NCBI GenBank assembly: GCA_903931945.1
Contig: CAIZEI010000038.1
Location: forward strand, 1 to 59,985
Origin: an uncultured Hyphomicrobiales bacterium
Lineage (GTDB): Bacteria > Pseudomonadota > Alphaproteobacteria > Rhizobiales > Beijerinckiaceae
DNA length: 59,985 nucleotides
Direction of reading: 5' to 3'
The notes beneath the pieces are model-generated. The model did no database searches. It was not told where the DNA came from and was given only the letters and a program-made list of their open reading frames with translations. Numbering within the stretch: the stretch's first letter is position 1; every line of letters starts with the position of its first letter. Both the position numbers and the translations under genes were made by a program. This document shows positions 26,072-35,877 of this stretch, piece after piece.

Positions 26072-27109
26072 TCAGCGCGTTCCACTTTGCTCGGCGGCCA
26101 CCGCTTTTTCCAGCATTCGCCTCGCCATCGCCGGCCCGCGATCATAGATCGTGCTGACTCTCGGCGCAGCCGGGTATTTTTCGAGCATTCTTTGTTGCGC
26201 TTCGAGGATTGCAAAATCTTCCTCAAACACTTTCACCATGCCAGGTCCAAAAAAGCGGTCCATTTCAGGATCGTCATGTTTGAAAGCGCGCGCAAATGCG
26301 AAGAAATAGTGGCATGAGCCGGCTGTTTCCGGCGTCGGCAGGCTGATTGCAACCAATTCGACCCGGCGCGGCGAGGCCTTTATATCTTTGCCCGCTCCTC
26401 CAAACCCAACATCGACGCAACCGGCAAAATTGACGCAACAGGCGGGCGCCCAATATTCCACCGCCGCCCAGCGATCGGCATGCGCATTGCCAAAATCGCC
26501 CGCTTTGGCATAGGCCGGCGGCGGCGGTCGGTTCAACATCCAGCGCGATATGCGGACTGTGTTTTGTGTGTGCGTGATTTCAGGTTCGAATTCGACAATC
26601 GAACTTGCGCCAATTGTTGTCGGATGCACGTATGTGAGGTGCGTCGCGTCGAGCACATTGTCCGCGATGAGGCGATAGTCGCAGTTCAGATGCGCCATAT
26701 CAGGCGTCGATGGTTTCCAGTCACGGTGGTCCATCCACCAGATATCCGGAATTTTTGACAGGTCCGCCTCCGCTTCGCCCATCCATATCCACAAGCAGTG
26801 ATATTTTTCGACTGTCGGATAGACTTTCACGCGGGCGTGCGGGGGAATCTTGGACTGTCCTGGAATGTCAATACATGCGCCGCTCGCATCGTATTTATAG
26901 CCATGATAGCCGCACTGAAGGGCGTCTCCGACGACCGATCCCAGCGAAAGCGGCAGCGCCCGGTGGCAGCACATGTCGTGCAGGGCCACAGCCTTTCCGA
27001 TCGTCGTGCGGAACAAGACGACGGGCTCGTCGAGGATCGTGCGCGCCAGCGGCTTATTCGTGATTTCGCGCGGCCATGCGGCAACATACCAGGCGTTCTT
27101 TACAAACAT
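26072..27109 (-). CDS. Rieske non-heme iron oxygenase, vanillate demethylase (VanA)-like
   Basis: 345 residues, typical for VanA-type oxygenase alpha subunits. Rieske ligands Cys47/His49 and Cys66/His69 (DMCCHRALPLSLG, LQCGYHGYKYD) are intact. The mononuclear iron site is DNVLDATHLTYVHP, with Asp154, His157 and His162. Family enzymes O-demethylate methoxyaromatics or hydroxylate side groups, with electrons from a separate reductase. The ATG is preceded by GGAGC. One base separates it from the upstream second Rieske gene. No reductase or ferredoxin gene is adjacent. Confidence 0.9.
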   Translation of the reverse strand: MFVKNAWYVAAWPREITNKPLARTILDEPVVLFRTTIGKAVALHDMCCHRALPLSLGSVVGDALQCGYHGYKYDASGACIDIPGQSKIPPHARVKVYPTVEKYHCLWIWMGEAEADLSKIPDIWWMDHRDWKPSTPDMAHLNCDYRLIADNVLDATHLTYVHPTTIGASSIVEFEPEITHTQNTVRISRWMLNRPPPPAYAKAGDFGNAHADRWAAVEYWAPACCVNFAGCVDVGFGGAGKDIKASPRRVELVAISLPTPETAGSCHYFFAFARAFKHDDPEMDRFFGPGMVKVFEEDFAILEAQQRMLEKYPAAPRVSTIYDRGPAMARRMLEKAVAAEQSGTR

Positions 27110-27110
27110 T

Positions 27111-28421
27111 TTATGCTCCGGCCATGGCGGGTCGGCGTGGACCTGGGCCCATATTATGCGGCAACAGATCCTGCCAACAACCGTCGAGGGGAATATCGGT
27201 GTCGGCGAGACTGCGGACCTTCGAATAATCCGTAATTTCAAGACCGAAGGGCGTTCCCCCCGTTTCATGTCGACGCACAGATTCGAGCAGGCGTTCGCGC
27301 AGGCGCACTACGGCTTTATCTGCAGCAACGAGCGCTTCCTTGTGACGCTCGACGATTGGGCCCATGGAAACGCCGATGCTGGCGTCTTCCGGCCCCAACC
27401 CTCCCAGACCGGACCAGACGACATCCATCTTGCTGCGATCTTGCCCGAACAGATTGTCCGGTCCTGCGCGATAATTGCAGTCGTCCTCATTCCAGAGGCG
27501 CTCGTTGTCGAGGCCGAGAACGGCTTTCATTTTCACGCGGTCGAAAGGCTTGGGGCCGTGCGCCAGAATATAGGTGCTGGTCGAAACATCGTCGCGCGGG
27601 ACTTCGAAAACGAAAAACTGGTATTGCGCGAGCGGGATGATCCTGCCCGTCGGGAAGATGACCGGCGTCACGCGCGCGCTGTAGGTTCTCGTTCCATCGG
27701 CCAGCGGCTTGCCCTGCCGCCTGGCGGCGTACTGATAGCCATAAGGCGTGTTCTCAATTTCGAGATCCGGCGCATTGTCGCCGTTGGCGAGCGCGACAGA
27801 TGTGTAATCGGTCCGGTCGGGTTCAAAGCCGGGCTTGTTCTTCCATTCCGGGTTGGCAAGATTGCAATGAAGAATGCCGACATGGGAGGAATCCGTGCCG
27901 CCCTCCCACAATTGCAGGAAATTGGCTGCGATATTGAGACGGAAGACCAGACGGTTTTCCTCCGGCCCTTCGAAAAACGCATATGTCTGGAAAGACGGCT
28001 CCAGATCCTTCGGGCCAATATAGGCCCAGATCAGTCCGCCGGCTTCGCGCACTGAAAATGCGGGCGCGCGGAAGGCGCGGCGGAAGCGTTCGTCACAATG
28101 ATTGGGCGTTTCCTGAATTTCGCCATCGACGCCAAATTTCCAGCCGTGATAAAGGCAGCGGATGCCGTTGTCCTCAACGCGCGCCAATGCGAGCGACGCG
28201 CGCCGATGCATGCAATATTCCTCAAGCATCCCGATGCGACCGCTGGTGTCGCGGAAGACCACAAAATTCTCGCCGAGCAAGCGCGTGCGCAGCGGGGCGC
28301 AGTCGGGTTGTGCGACTTGCCGGCTCGTGCAAACCGGCAACCAGTAGCGGCGCAGCATCCGCCCCATGGGTGTTGTCGGTCCGACGCGGGTAAGAAGCAC
28401 ATTGTCGGCTTCGGTGATCAT
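27111..28421 (-). CDS. Rieske non-heme iron oxygenase, phthalate 4,5-dioxygenase-like
   Basis: 436 residues, the length of phthalate-dioxygenase-type alpha subunits. Rieske ligands are Cys70/His72 (EYCMHRRASLA) and Cys89/His92 (IRCLYHGWKF). The mononuclear iron motif is EGGTDSSHVGILH with His180 and His185. The C-terminal part contains RAGPDNLFGQDRSKM-like text and VVRLRERLL, typical of this subfamily. The start ATG has GGAG ahead. It is first of the tandem Rieske pair and belongs to a subfamily different from its neighbour, so two successive oxidations are possible. Confidence 0.9.
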   Translation of the reverse strand: MITEADNVLLTRVGPTTPMGRMLRRYWLPVCTSRQVAQPDCAPLRTRLLGENFVVFRDTSGRIGMLEEYCMHRRASLALARVEDNGIRCLYHGWKFGVDGEIQETPNHCDERFRRAFRAPAFSVREAGGLIWAYIGPKDLEPSFQTYAFFEGPEENRLVFRLNIAANFLQLWEGGTDSSHVGILHCNLANPEWKNKPGFEPDRTDYTSVALANGDNAPDLEIENTPYGYQYAARRQGKPLADGTRTYSARVTPVIFPTGRIIPLAQYQFFVFEVPRDDVSTSTYILAHGPKPFDRVKMKAVLGLDNERLWNEDDCNYRAGPDNLFGQDRSKMDVVWSGLGGLGPEDASIGVSMGPIVERHKEALVAADKAVVRLRERLLESVRRHETGGTPFGLEITDYSKVRSLADTDIPLDGCWQDLLPHNMGPGPRRPAMAGA

Positions 28422-28501
28422 GCTCCGCTCCCGATTTTGACGGGGCAAGGCCCGCTTTCCTTCGTTTTGAAGGCGATAATATCAGCCTTTGAAGCGGGAT
28501 T

Positions 28502-29473
28502 TCAATGCACCCAGAAGCGATCGGGCGCATTGCCCGCCAGCGTGTCGATCTCGTGCATTTGCGTGGCGCTCAACGCGCCATTCACGGCGTCTGCGTTTTG
28601 CCTGACCTGTTCGGGCGTCGAAGCGCCGGCGATCACGCTTGGCACGCAGTCATGGGCCAGCAGCCAGCGAAAGGCGAGTTGCAACATGGTCAAACTCCCG
28701 ACCTGGCAGAAGGTTTCCAGCCGTTCGACAATTTCGAAATTGGCCTCTTTGAGGAAAATTCCGGCAAGTTGCGGACTTTTGGTCAGGCGCGCGCCAGCGG
28801 GCAATGCGACATTGCGCCGGTATTTACCCGACAATAAACCGCTCGCCAGCGGGAAAAACGGTAGCAGTCCCAGACCGTGGCGTGTCAGCGCGGGCACAAG
28901 CTCGGCTTCGACCTGCCGCGCCAGCAACGAATACTGGTTCTGGCTGGAAATGAATTTTTCCACGTTGAGGCGCCCGGAAGCATGAAGCGAATCCACAAGC
29001 GCCCATGTCGGCATGTTGGAAATGCCGATGTAGCGGACCTTGCCCTGCCGGACGAGGTCATCCATCGCGCGAAGCGTTTCCTCGATCGGCGTATGGGCGT
29101 CCGGGAAATGCAACTGGTAGAGATCGATGTAGTCGGTGTTCAATCGCTTGAGGCTGGCTTCTGCTGCGGAGATCAGATAGCGCCGCGATCCGTTCGGCTC
29201 CGTCGAATTGCGGTCCATTGGCAAGCCGAATTTTGTCGCGATAACGATGTCCTTGCGCTGTGCGGCGAGGCCCCGGCCCAGAATTTCCTCAGAGGCGCCT
29301 GACTTGCCGAGCGGATAGACGTCGGCCGTATCGAAAAAATTGACGCCGACATCGAGCGCGGCGTGAATGACGGCGAGCGAGGCGGCTTCGTCAAGCCGCA
29401 TTCCGAAATTGTTGCAGCCGATGCCGAGTGTCGAAACCTTCAGGCCTGACTTGCCGACATATCTGAAATCCAA
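28502..29473 (-). CDS. Aldo/keto reductase
   Basis: 323 residues, TIM-barrel NADPH-dependent reductase. The catalytic tetrad is Asp48, Tyr53, Lys81 and His122 (FFDTADVYPLG, ATKFG, YQLHFPD). The NADP-binding ASTPEQVRQN lies near the C-terminus. It resembles the AKR11/AKR12-like group (YghZ, YajO), which reduce aldehydes or methylglyoxal. Same strand as the Rieske pair, 80 bases upstream of it, so co-expression is possible. Divergent from the SMP-30 gene. Confidence 0.9.
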   Translation of the reverse strand: MDFRYVGKSGLKVSTLGIGCNNFGMRLDEAASLAVIHAALDVGVNFFDTADVYPLGKSGASEEILGRGLAAQRKDIVIATKFGLPMDRNSTEPNGSRRYLISAAEASLKRLNTDYIDLYQLHFPDAHTPIEETLRAMDDLVRQGKVRYIGISNMPTWALVDSLHASGRLNVEKFISSQNQYSLLARQVEAELVPALTRHGLGLLPFFPLASGLLSGKYRRNVALPAGARLTKSPQLAGIFLKEANFEIVERLETFCQVGSLTMLQLAFRWLLAHDCVPSVIAGASTPEQVRQNADAVNGALSATQMHEIDTLAGNAPDRFWVH

Positions 29474-29641
29474 AGCGAATACTCCTCACAGTGTTTCAAG
29501 ATAGCGCTGTGGCATATGGGCGGGCGAAGGTCGCGTCAACCCGATCTTCGCCGCCTCCCGCATTCCTCGCTTGCCCTGTTGCATATTCCCGCCTAGCTTT
29601 GACGCCAAGGGTGCCTATGAGACCCGCAGAGGGAGGCGAAG

Positions 29642-30691
29642 ATGAGCAAAACAGGATTCGTTCTTACTATCGTGTGCGCGCTGGGGGCGTCAGTGGCGGC
29701 AGCTCGCGCGGATGAACCCGCTGCGCAGCCTGTGCAGAAGATCGACCCTGCGCTGGATGCGCTGATTTCATCCGACGCGAAGATGAGCGTTGTCAAAAGC
29801 GGGTTTGGATTTACCGAAGGCATTACCTGGGTCGCCGATGGCGGTTATCTTCTCATCAGCGATATGCCGGCCAATGTCATTTTCAAACTGACGCCCGGTG
29901 GCGAGCAATCGCTTTATCTCGATCACAGCGGTTATACCGGGTATGACGTCTGGCGACATGGTTTTATGCAGACCAACGGACGCGATCGCTCCGATCCGCG
30001 CTTTGAAGAATTCCCGATGTTCGGTTCGAACGGGCTGACGATGGACAAGCAGGGGCGCCTGATTATCTGCACCTGGGCCGGGCGCGGCATTGACCGGATC
30101 GAAAAAAATGGCACGCGTGTCACACTGACCAACTCCATCGACGGGAAACGTTTCAACGGCACCAACGATGTCGTCGTCAAAAAGGATGGCGCAATCTATT
30201 TCACGGACGGATTTGGCGGATTGCGTGGCCGCGCCAAGGATCCTGATATCGGCATTTCCTACAATGGCGTGTTCATGTGGAAAGATGGCAAAACGACTCA
30301 GGTCATCAGCGACATTCCCAATACCAATGGGCTTGCTTTCTCGCCTGACGAGAAGACCCTTTATGCCAATGGCAGCGCAGACAAATACGTTCGCGCCTAT
30401 GATGTGCGACCCGACGATAGCCTGACCAACAGCCGCATGTTGATTGACATGAGCGCCGACAAGCGCGGTGGAATCACGGATGGAATGAAAGTCGATACCC
30501 TTGGCAATATTTGGGAATCCGGCCCGACCGGCATCTGGGTCATTTCGCCGGAGGGCAAGCATCTCGGCACAATCCTTGTGCCTGAGCTCGTCGCCAATGT
30601 GGAGTTCGGCGACGCCGACTACAAGACGCTGTATATTGCCGCAAGGTCAACGGTGTACAAAATTCGGGTCAACGTGCCGGGGATACCGTGA
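29642..30691 (+). CDS. Secreted SMP-30/gluconolactonase-like protein
   Basis: 349 residues with a signal peptide (MSKTGFVLTIVCALGASVAAA, cleaved near ARA-DE) behind a GAGGGAGGCGAAG ribosome site. The beta-propeller shows GFTEGITWVADGGYLLISD, SNGLTMDKQGRLIICTW, FNGTNDVVVKKDGAIYFTD and NTNGLAFSPDEKTLYA. These are the calcium- and substrate-binding positions of SMP-30 lactonases, which hydrolyse sugar lactones and related lactones. Export to the periplasm fits an oxidative sugar pathway or detoxification role. It is divergent from the aldo/keto reductase (168-base spacer). Confidence 0.88.
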   Translation: MSKTGFVLTIVCALGASVAAARADEPAAQPVQKIDPALDALISSDAKMSVVKSGFGFTEGITWVADGGYLLISDMPANVIFKLTPGGEQSLYLDHSGYTGYDVWRHGFMQTNGRDRSDPRFEEFPMFGSNGLTMDKQGRLIICTWAGRGIDRIEKNGTRVTLTNSIDGKRFNGTNDVVVKKDGAIYFTDGFGGLRGRAKDPDIGISYNGVFMWKDGKTTQVISDIPNTNGLAFSPDEKTLYANGSADKYVRAYDVRPDDSLTNSRMLIDMSADKRGGITDGMKVDTLGNIWESGPTGIWVISPEGKHLGTILVPELVANVEFGDADYKTLYIAARSTVYKIRVNVPGIP

Positions 30692-30784
30692 ACGGTTCAG
30701 GTCCAGATTGATTTGATGGATCGACTGTGAAAGATAGCGCCTGGCTCCGCGTTTTCCGGCGGCGTCTGACGCCGGAGCAATGGT

Positions 30785-32011
30785 TTGATCGGCACTGTGG
30801 GCCTGCGTTTTGGCGGGCGTTTCGACGATGTGAGTGTCTATCGCCGCGCTATGGCCGTCATTGTCGGCCTGTCGCTGACATTTCGTATCGCCAGTTTTTT
30901 TCTTTTGCCAGATATCGCGCGGCAATGGCCCGATGCAGGAACCTATCGGACCGCTGCGGCAGAACTCCTGTCGGGACGCGTTTTCGGCAGTCCGCATATC
31001 ATGCCTGGATATCCGCTGCTGATTGCCTTGACCGGGCCTGGCTACGGACAATTGGCGGCCGATATCGTCCTGTCTGTGCTGAGCGTCTGGTGCGTCGCGC
31101 GGATTGCGCTTTGCGTCAGCGGCGATCGTTTCGCTTCGCTGCTTGCTGGAGGTCTCTGGGCGATCGATCCATTTCCGATGTTTTATGCGATCGTCGGGCT
31201 GACGGAGACCCTGTTCGTCGCTTTGGTTCTGCTGACTTTCCTGAGTTATTACCGCGCGTCCTATCTGGCTGGCGCTGTATTCATGACGGCCGCCATCCTG
31301 ACGCGGCCGTTGCTCGAACCCATGGCGCCATTTCTGATCGTCGCCTTTTCCTCGGTGATCCAACGCTCGGACTGGCGGCTCACGGGCAAGCGCATTTTGT
31401 TGTTCCTGGCGGTCTATCTTGCGCTGATGGCGCCGTGGTGGCTGCACAATGAGTTGAAATACAAGCAGTTCGTGCGGCTTAATCTGTCAAGTGGCTGGGT
31501 GCTCTTTGCAGGCAACAATCCCATGAATACGGAAGGCGGCAATATGGCTGGCGTTGATGTCGATCCGAAGGCCTTTTCGAACATTGCCGATCCCATTGCG
31601 CAGCATCGCGCGATGCAGGACTCTGCGCTGGATTTCATCCGCGCCAATCCCCAGCGGTTTATCCGGCTGGCCGGGCTGAAATTCCGGCGGCTGTGGCGGC
31701 TTTGGCCCTATTACAAGGATTTTGCCCAGCCGTTTTTTATCGTCATTTCAGCCCTCACAATGGCGCCGCTGATCGCGCTGGCGATTGCCGGAACGATTCT
31801 TCAATGGCGGTTGCGCTGGCGCGAGATGTCGCCGATTCTCCTGTTTATTGCGCTGACCACGGCGGTGCATGTGATCACGATCGCTTCGGTGCGATACCGC
31901 TTTCCGATGGAGCCATTTCTCGCGGTTCTCGGGGCGCCTGCGCTTGCATGGGCGGTCCGGCGGGCCTGCGCGCTCTGGCGCAGTCGTGTCCCGGCTCTAA
32001 CTTCGACATAA
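30785..32011 (+). CDS. ArnT/PMT-like membrane glycosyltransferase (family 39-like)
   Basis: About 408 residues with many hydrophobic helices. Near the N-terminus, a conserved-looking aspartate in ARQWPDAGTYRTAA corresponds to the catalytic DE/DXD-like loop of ArnT-type enzymes that use lipid-linked sugar donors. MPGYPLLIAL and LTETLFVALVLL are also typical. The start used is TTG behind GGAG; GTG at 30830 and ATG at 30851 are alternatives. Acts in the inner membrane with a periplasmic active site. The acceptor is unknown. Followed after 49 bases by the UPF0283 gene. Confidence 0.7.
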   Translation: MIGTVGLRFGGRFDDVSVYRRAMAVIVGLSLTFRIASFFLLPDIARQWPDAGTYRTAAAELLSGRVFGSPHIMPGYPLLIALTGPGYGQLAADIVLSVLSVWCVARIALCVSGDRFASLLAGGLWAIDPFPMFYAIVGLTETLFVALVLLTFLSYYRASYLAGAVFMTAAILTRPLLEPMAPFLIVAFSSVIQRSDWRLTGKRILLFLAVYLALMAPWWLHNELKYKQFVRLNLSSGWVLFAGNNPMNTEGGNMAGVDVDPKAFSNIADPIAQHRAMQDSALDFIRANPQRFIRLAGLKFRRLWRLWPYYKDFAQPFFIVISALTMAPLIALAIAGTILQWRLRWREMSPILLFIALTTAVHVITIASVRYRFPMEPFLAVLGAPALAWAVRRACALWRSRVPALTST

Positions 32012-32060
32012 TTTACCGCGCGGACTTGACCCCTGCGCCTGCCGGCCACACGTTCGACCT

Positions 32061-33092
32061 ATGAGCGCTTCCCCCGCAAGTTCACGACCCCGCGCGTTTC
32101 GCCTCGATGGCGGCAGCGCCGTTTCCGAACAGGCGGTGATCGCGCCGCAAGAGGACGCCTACGCGCAGGAGGCGAAAAAAGCCGCGCCTGACGCAGCCGA
32201 GGCGGCTGTCGAAAGCGCGCAACGTCGGGGCTTGACCGGCCGCTGGCCGGGCTGGAGCGGGGTTTTGTGGTCGGCTCTCGGAGCGCTGGCCTCGCTCGCC
32301 TTCGGCGTCTGGCTGGATGGCGTGATCGAGGGCTTTTTTGCCCGTTCGCTGGCGTTGGGATGGGTGGGCGTTGCACTGCTCGCCATTGCCGGCCTCGCGC
32401 TGCTTGTGCTTCTGTGGCGTGAGTTTGCTGGCGTCTTGCGTCAACGCGGCATTGCGCGGTTGCATATCGCCTTTGCCAAAGCGCGCATGGATGATGATCG
32501 CGACGCCGCCCGCAAATATATACGCGACCTGACGTCGCTTTATAAATCGCGGGGCGCGATGCAGGCGTCCTGTGAAAAGTTGCTCCAACTTTGCCGGGAG
32601 ATTGTCGATGGTCGCGATCTCATCGACATCGCGGAGCGGGAGATCGTGCGACCGCTCGACGCACAGGCGCGGCGCGAAGTGGCGGCCGCCGCCAAACGGG
32701 TGTCGCTGGTGACCGCCATCAGCCCCCGCGCCCTGCTGGACGTGCTTTTTGTCATTGCGCAGTCCATCCGCCTGATCCGGCGCATTGCAGAGATTTATGG
32801 CGGGCGTCCGGGTGTGCTCGGCTTTTTACAACTGGCGCGTTCGGTTGGCGCGCATCTTGCGATCACGGGCGGCATGGCGGTGGGCGATTCCATCCTGCAA
32901 CAGGCGCTTGGCCACGGCATCGCTGCGCGCATTTCGGCCCGGCTGGGGGAGGGGGTTTTGAATGGCCTGCTGACAACGCGCGTGGGCCTTTCCGCCATGG
33001 CGGTGTGCCGGCCGCTGCCCTATGCCATTGAGCCGGGGCCGGGGGTTAAGGACGTCGCCCCGTTCCTGTTTGGCGGGGGCGATAAGGATTAG
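32061..33092 (+). CDS. UPF0283 (YcjF/TIGR01620) membrane protein
   Basis: 343 residues. A long polar, Ala-rich N-terminal region (1-65) precedes two membrane helices (around VLWSALGALASLAFGVWL and VGVALLAIAGLALLVLL). The cytoplasmic DUF697-like region follows, with RLIRRIAEIYGGRPGVLG and GLLTTRVGLSAMAVCRPLPY near the end, which are characteristic. Function is unclear; in other alphaproteobacteria it is usually next to the GTPase-like gene ycjX, which is absent here. Convergent with msrQ; a palindromic repeat lies in between. Confidence 0.85.
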   Translation: MSASPASSRPRAFRLDGGSAVSEQAVIAPQEDAYAQEAKKAAPDAAEAAVESAQRRGLTGRWPGWSGVLWSALGALASLAFGVWLDGVIEGFFARSLALGWVGVALLAIAGLALLVLLWREFAGVLRQRGIARLHIAFAKARMDDDRDAARKYIRDLTSLYKSRGAMQASCEKLLQLCREIVDGRDLIDIAEREIVRPLDAQARREVAAAAKRVSLVTAISPRALLDVLFVIAQSIRLIRRIAEIYGGRPGVLGFLQLARSVGAHLAITGGMAVGDSILQQALGHGIAARISARLGEGVLNGLLTTRVGLSAMAVCRPLPYAIEPGPGVKDVAPFLFGGGDKD

Positions 33093-33138
33093 CGTTTTCA
33101 AGCGGAGTGGGAACCGGTGCACGTAAAGAAAACGCGTT
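33091..33138. repeat. Dispersed palindromic repeat, copy 1
   Basis: GCGTTTTC (33092-33099) pairs with GAAAACGC (33128-33135) around a core containing AAGCGGAGTGGGAACCGGT. A second copy with the same core is at 43321-43392. Both lie between convergent genes. This type of short palindrome is common in Hyphomicrobiales intergenic DNA and may act as a bidirectional terminator or mRNA stabiliser; function is inferred. Confidence 0.6.
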
Positions 33139-33140
33139 AG

Positions 33141-34004
33141 TTAAAATGATGAGCGCTTTCGCGCGGTCGCCGGCGCAAAATGCGCGCGCACAGCGGCCAG
33201 CGCCGCGACGGCGATCCCTGCGGCGAAAACCCACCAGGCCGGGCGGATCGAATAGCTGAAATCCAGATTGGCCGACAGCACGCGCGAAATGCTGACGCGC
33301 GTCGATATGCTGTAATAAAAGGCTTCGATTCCGGCGGTCAGAAATCCGCAGATCGCAGCGGCGCACGCGAGCGGAAGAAATTGCGGCGTCAGATATTTGC
33401 GCACCGCGCGAAAGGCCATCGCCAGCGCGAACAGACCGGCGAGCAGAACCGCTTCTGTCACATCGAGACGACTTTCCATAAAATAATGGAGAACGCCAAG
33501 CGCGGTGGCCGCATAAGTGAATGCGTGCAGGCGGTTCCAGCCTTTCGAGCCCAGAGTTCGAATGCCCCAGTCATTGGACGTAACGCCAAGGGCCACCAGG
33601 ATGAGAGTCGAGACCAGCCCGACTGTGAGGAACATGCGCAGCATCATTTCCCAGAAAATCGTCGCCCAGACGTAATTTTCATCGACGCACCACAGCGCGA
33701 TATGCAGCAGCGTATAGAAAAGCGCAGCAAGCCCCGTCGCGCGGCGCACGAGGATCAACCGGTTCCAGCGCGCAATGAAATGCAGCGGCGTCACCGCCAG
33801 CGAAGCGACCAGAATACGCAGCGCCCAGTCGCCGGATTCGCGGATGAGGTCGGTCAGCGGCCGGGCGGACAGCCAGTCGAGCCGCCATTCCAGAAACATC
33901 CAGACCGCAGGCGCGATCAGCCCGATGATAAAAGCCAGTTTCAACCCGGAGAGCCGACCGGCGCGGTCGGTCCAGGGAAGCCATGTGGATAAAGCAGTGC
34001 TCAT
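33141..34004 (-). CDS. msrQ: Protein-methionine-sulfoxide reductase heme-binding subunit
   Basis: 287 residues with about six membrane helices and the ferric-reductase-like fold. Conserved histidines occur in VTPLHFIARW, YTLLHIALWC, WNRLHAFTY and ALGVLHYFM, which would bind b-type heme. MsrQ passes electrons from the quinone pool or a flavin reductase to the periplasmic molybdoenzyme MsrP, which repairs oxidised methionines. LVRRATGLAALFY and SNDWGIRTLGSKGWNRLH are typical. msrP, normally adjacent, is not in the window; the C-terminal extension beyond the last helix is long. Confidence 0.88.
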   Translation of the reverse strand: MSTALSTWLPWTDRAGRLSGLKLAFIIGLIAPAVWMFLEWRLDWLSARPLTDLIRESGDWALRILVASLAVTPLHFIARWNRLILVRRATGLAALFYTLLHIALWCVDENYVWATIFWEMMLRMFLTVGLVSTLILVALGVTSNDWGIRTLGSKGWNRLHAFTYAATALGVLHYFMESRLDVTEAVLLAGLFALAMAFRAVRKYLTPQFLPLACAAAICGFLTAGIEAFYYSISTRVSISRVLSANLDFSYSIRPAWWVFAAGIAVAALAAVRAHFAPATARKRSSF

Positions 34005-34031
34005 GCCCGCGATATAGCAGGGCGTGCCCGA

Positions 34032-34358
34032 AATGTCCGGGCCGCATCAATCACATTGGCGTCAGGGCTGGGAAGGGAACAGGTCGGCTACAAGATCAGA
34101 GACAACACGCCAACCCGGCGGTTCGTGGCGTCGTGCTGCAACTCGGGCATGTATCTGAAGTTCGCGCCTGGCCATTGGGTTTCAGCCTAGCGCGCCAGAT
34201 TTAAAGGCGAGCTGCCGCCGCTAGAGATGAGGACCCAAACCAGATTTCGCCTTGCAGATGCTGAAATTCCCTACGATGCGCCGGGCTACCGCAAATATCC
34301 TTTGAAATTCATTATAAGATTGCTTGGCGCACGGATTGCAATGCTTTTCGGGCAATAG
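34032..34358 (+). pseudogene. Remnant resembling the C-terminal part of a GFA/CENP-V-like protein
   Basis: One frame reads YKIRDNTPTRRFVASCCNSG, MYLKFAPGHW, then a TAG stop at 34188-34190. It continues as RARFKGELPPLEMRTQTRF and ends with LLGARIAMLFG and a stop at 34356-34358. The CCNS.MYL.F..GHW ... PP.EMR pattern matches a family of small zinc-type GFA-like proteins as I remember it. The N-terminal half and start are missing and the frame is interrupted, so it is a dead gene. From 34359 to 34549 nothing is recognisable. Confidence 0.5.
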
Positions 34359-34549
34359 GCGGCCAAGGCGCCTGCGCCCATGATCTAACCGCCAATTCGA
34401 AAGCGAGCGGGACGAGGGCCCCGCGGTTGGTCGCCACTTTGCGCGGCTATAGGAGGTTGAGACGTTTTTCGGCTGCGCAAACAATCTTTCGGAACGCAAA
34501 AACCCTTGCGGCGCAAGGGATCATGCAAATTCTCAAAGGTCCTGCACGC

Positions 34550-35703
<1,154 letters not shown>

Positions 35704-35877
35704 TATAATGTTTTATTGTTTGGCCTCGCGCCGGCGTCGATTGGTCCGCCCTGCGCTTTGGGCGTCAGTTCCTCCGTTACAGGCAATCTCAATGCCTCAT
35801 TCACGTTTTGCTAACGATCTCTTTCAGATTTCAAAGGCCTTCATATTTTGTCGGGAGATTGCCGTTACGTTGCTGGG

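Noticed and set aside
26072-28421. Alpha and beta subunits of one dioxygenase
   Set aside because: Both proteins carry a full Rieske centre and mononuclear iron site, so both are catalytic alpha subunits; no small beta subunit (about 180 residues) is encoded.
33180-33992. 270-residue plus-strand frame antisense to msrQ
   Set aside because: Highly Arg/Gln/Glu-rich shadow of a membrane protein; no ribosome site.
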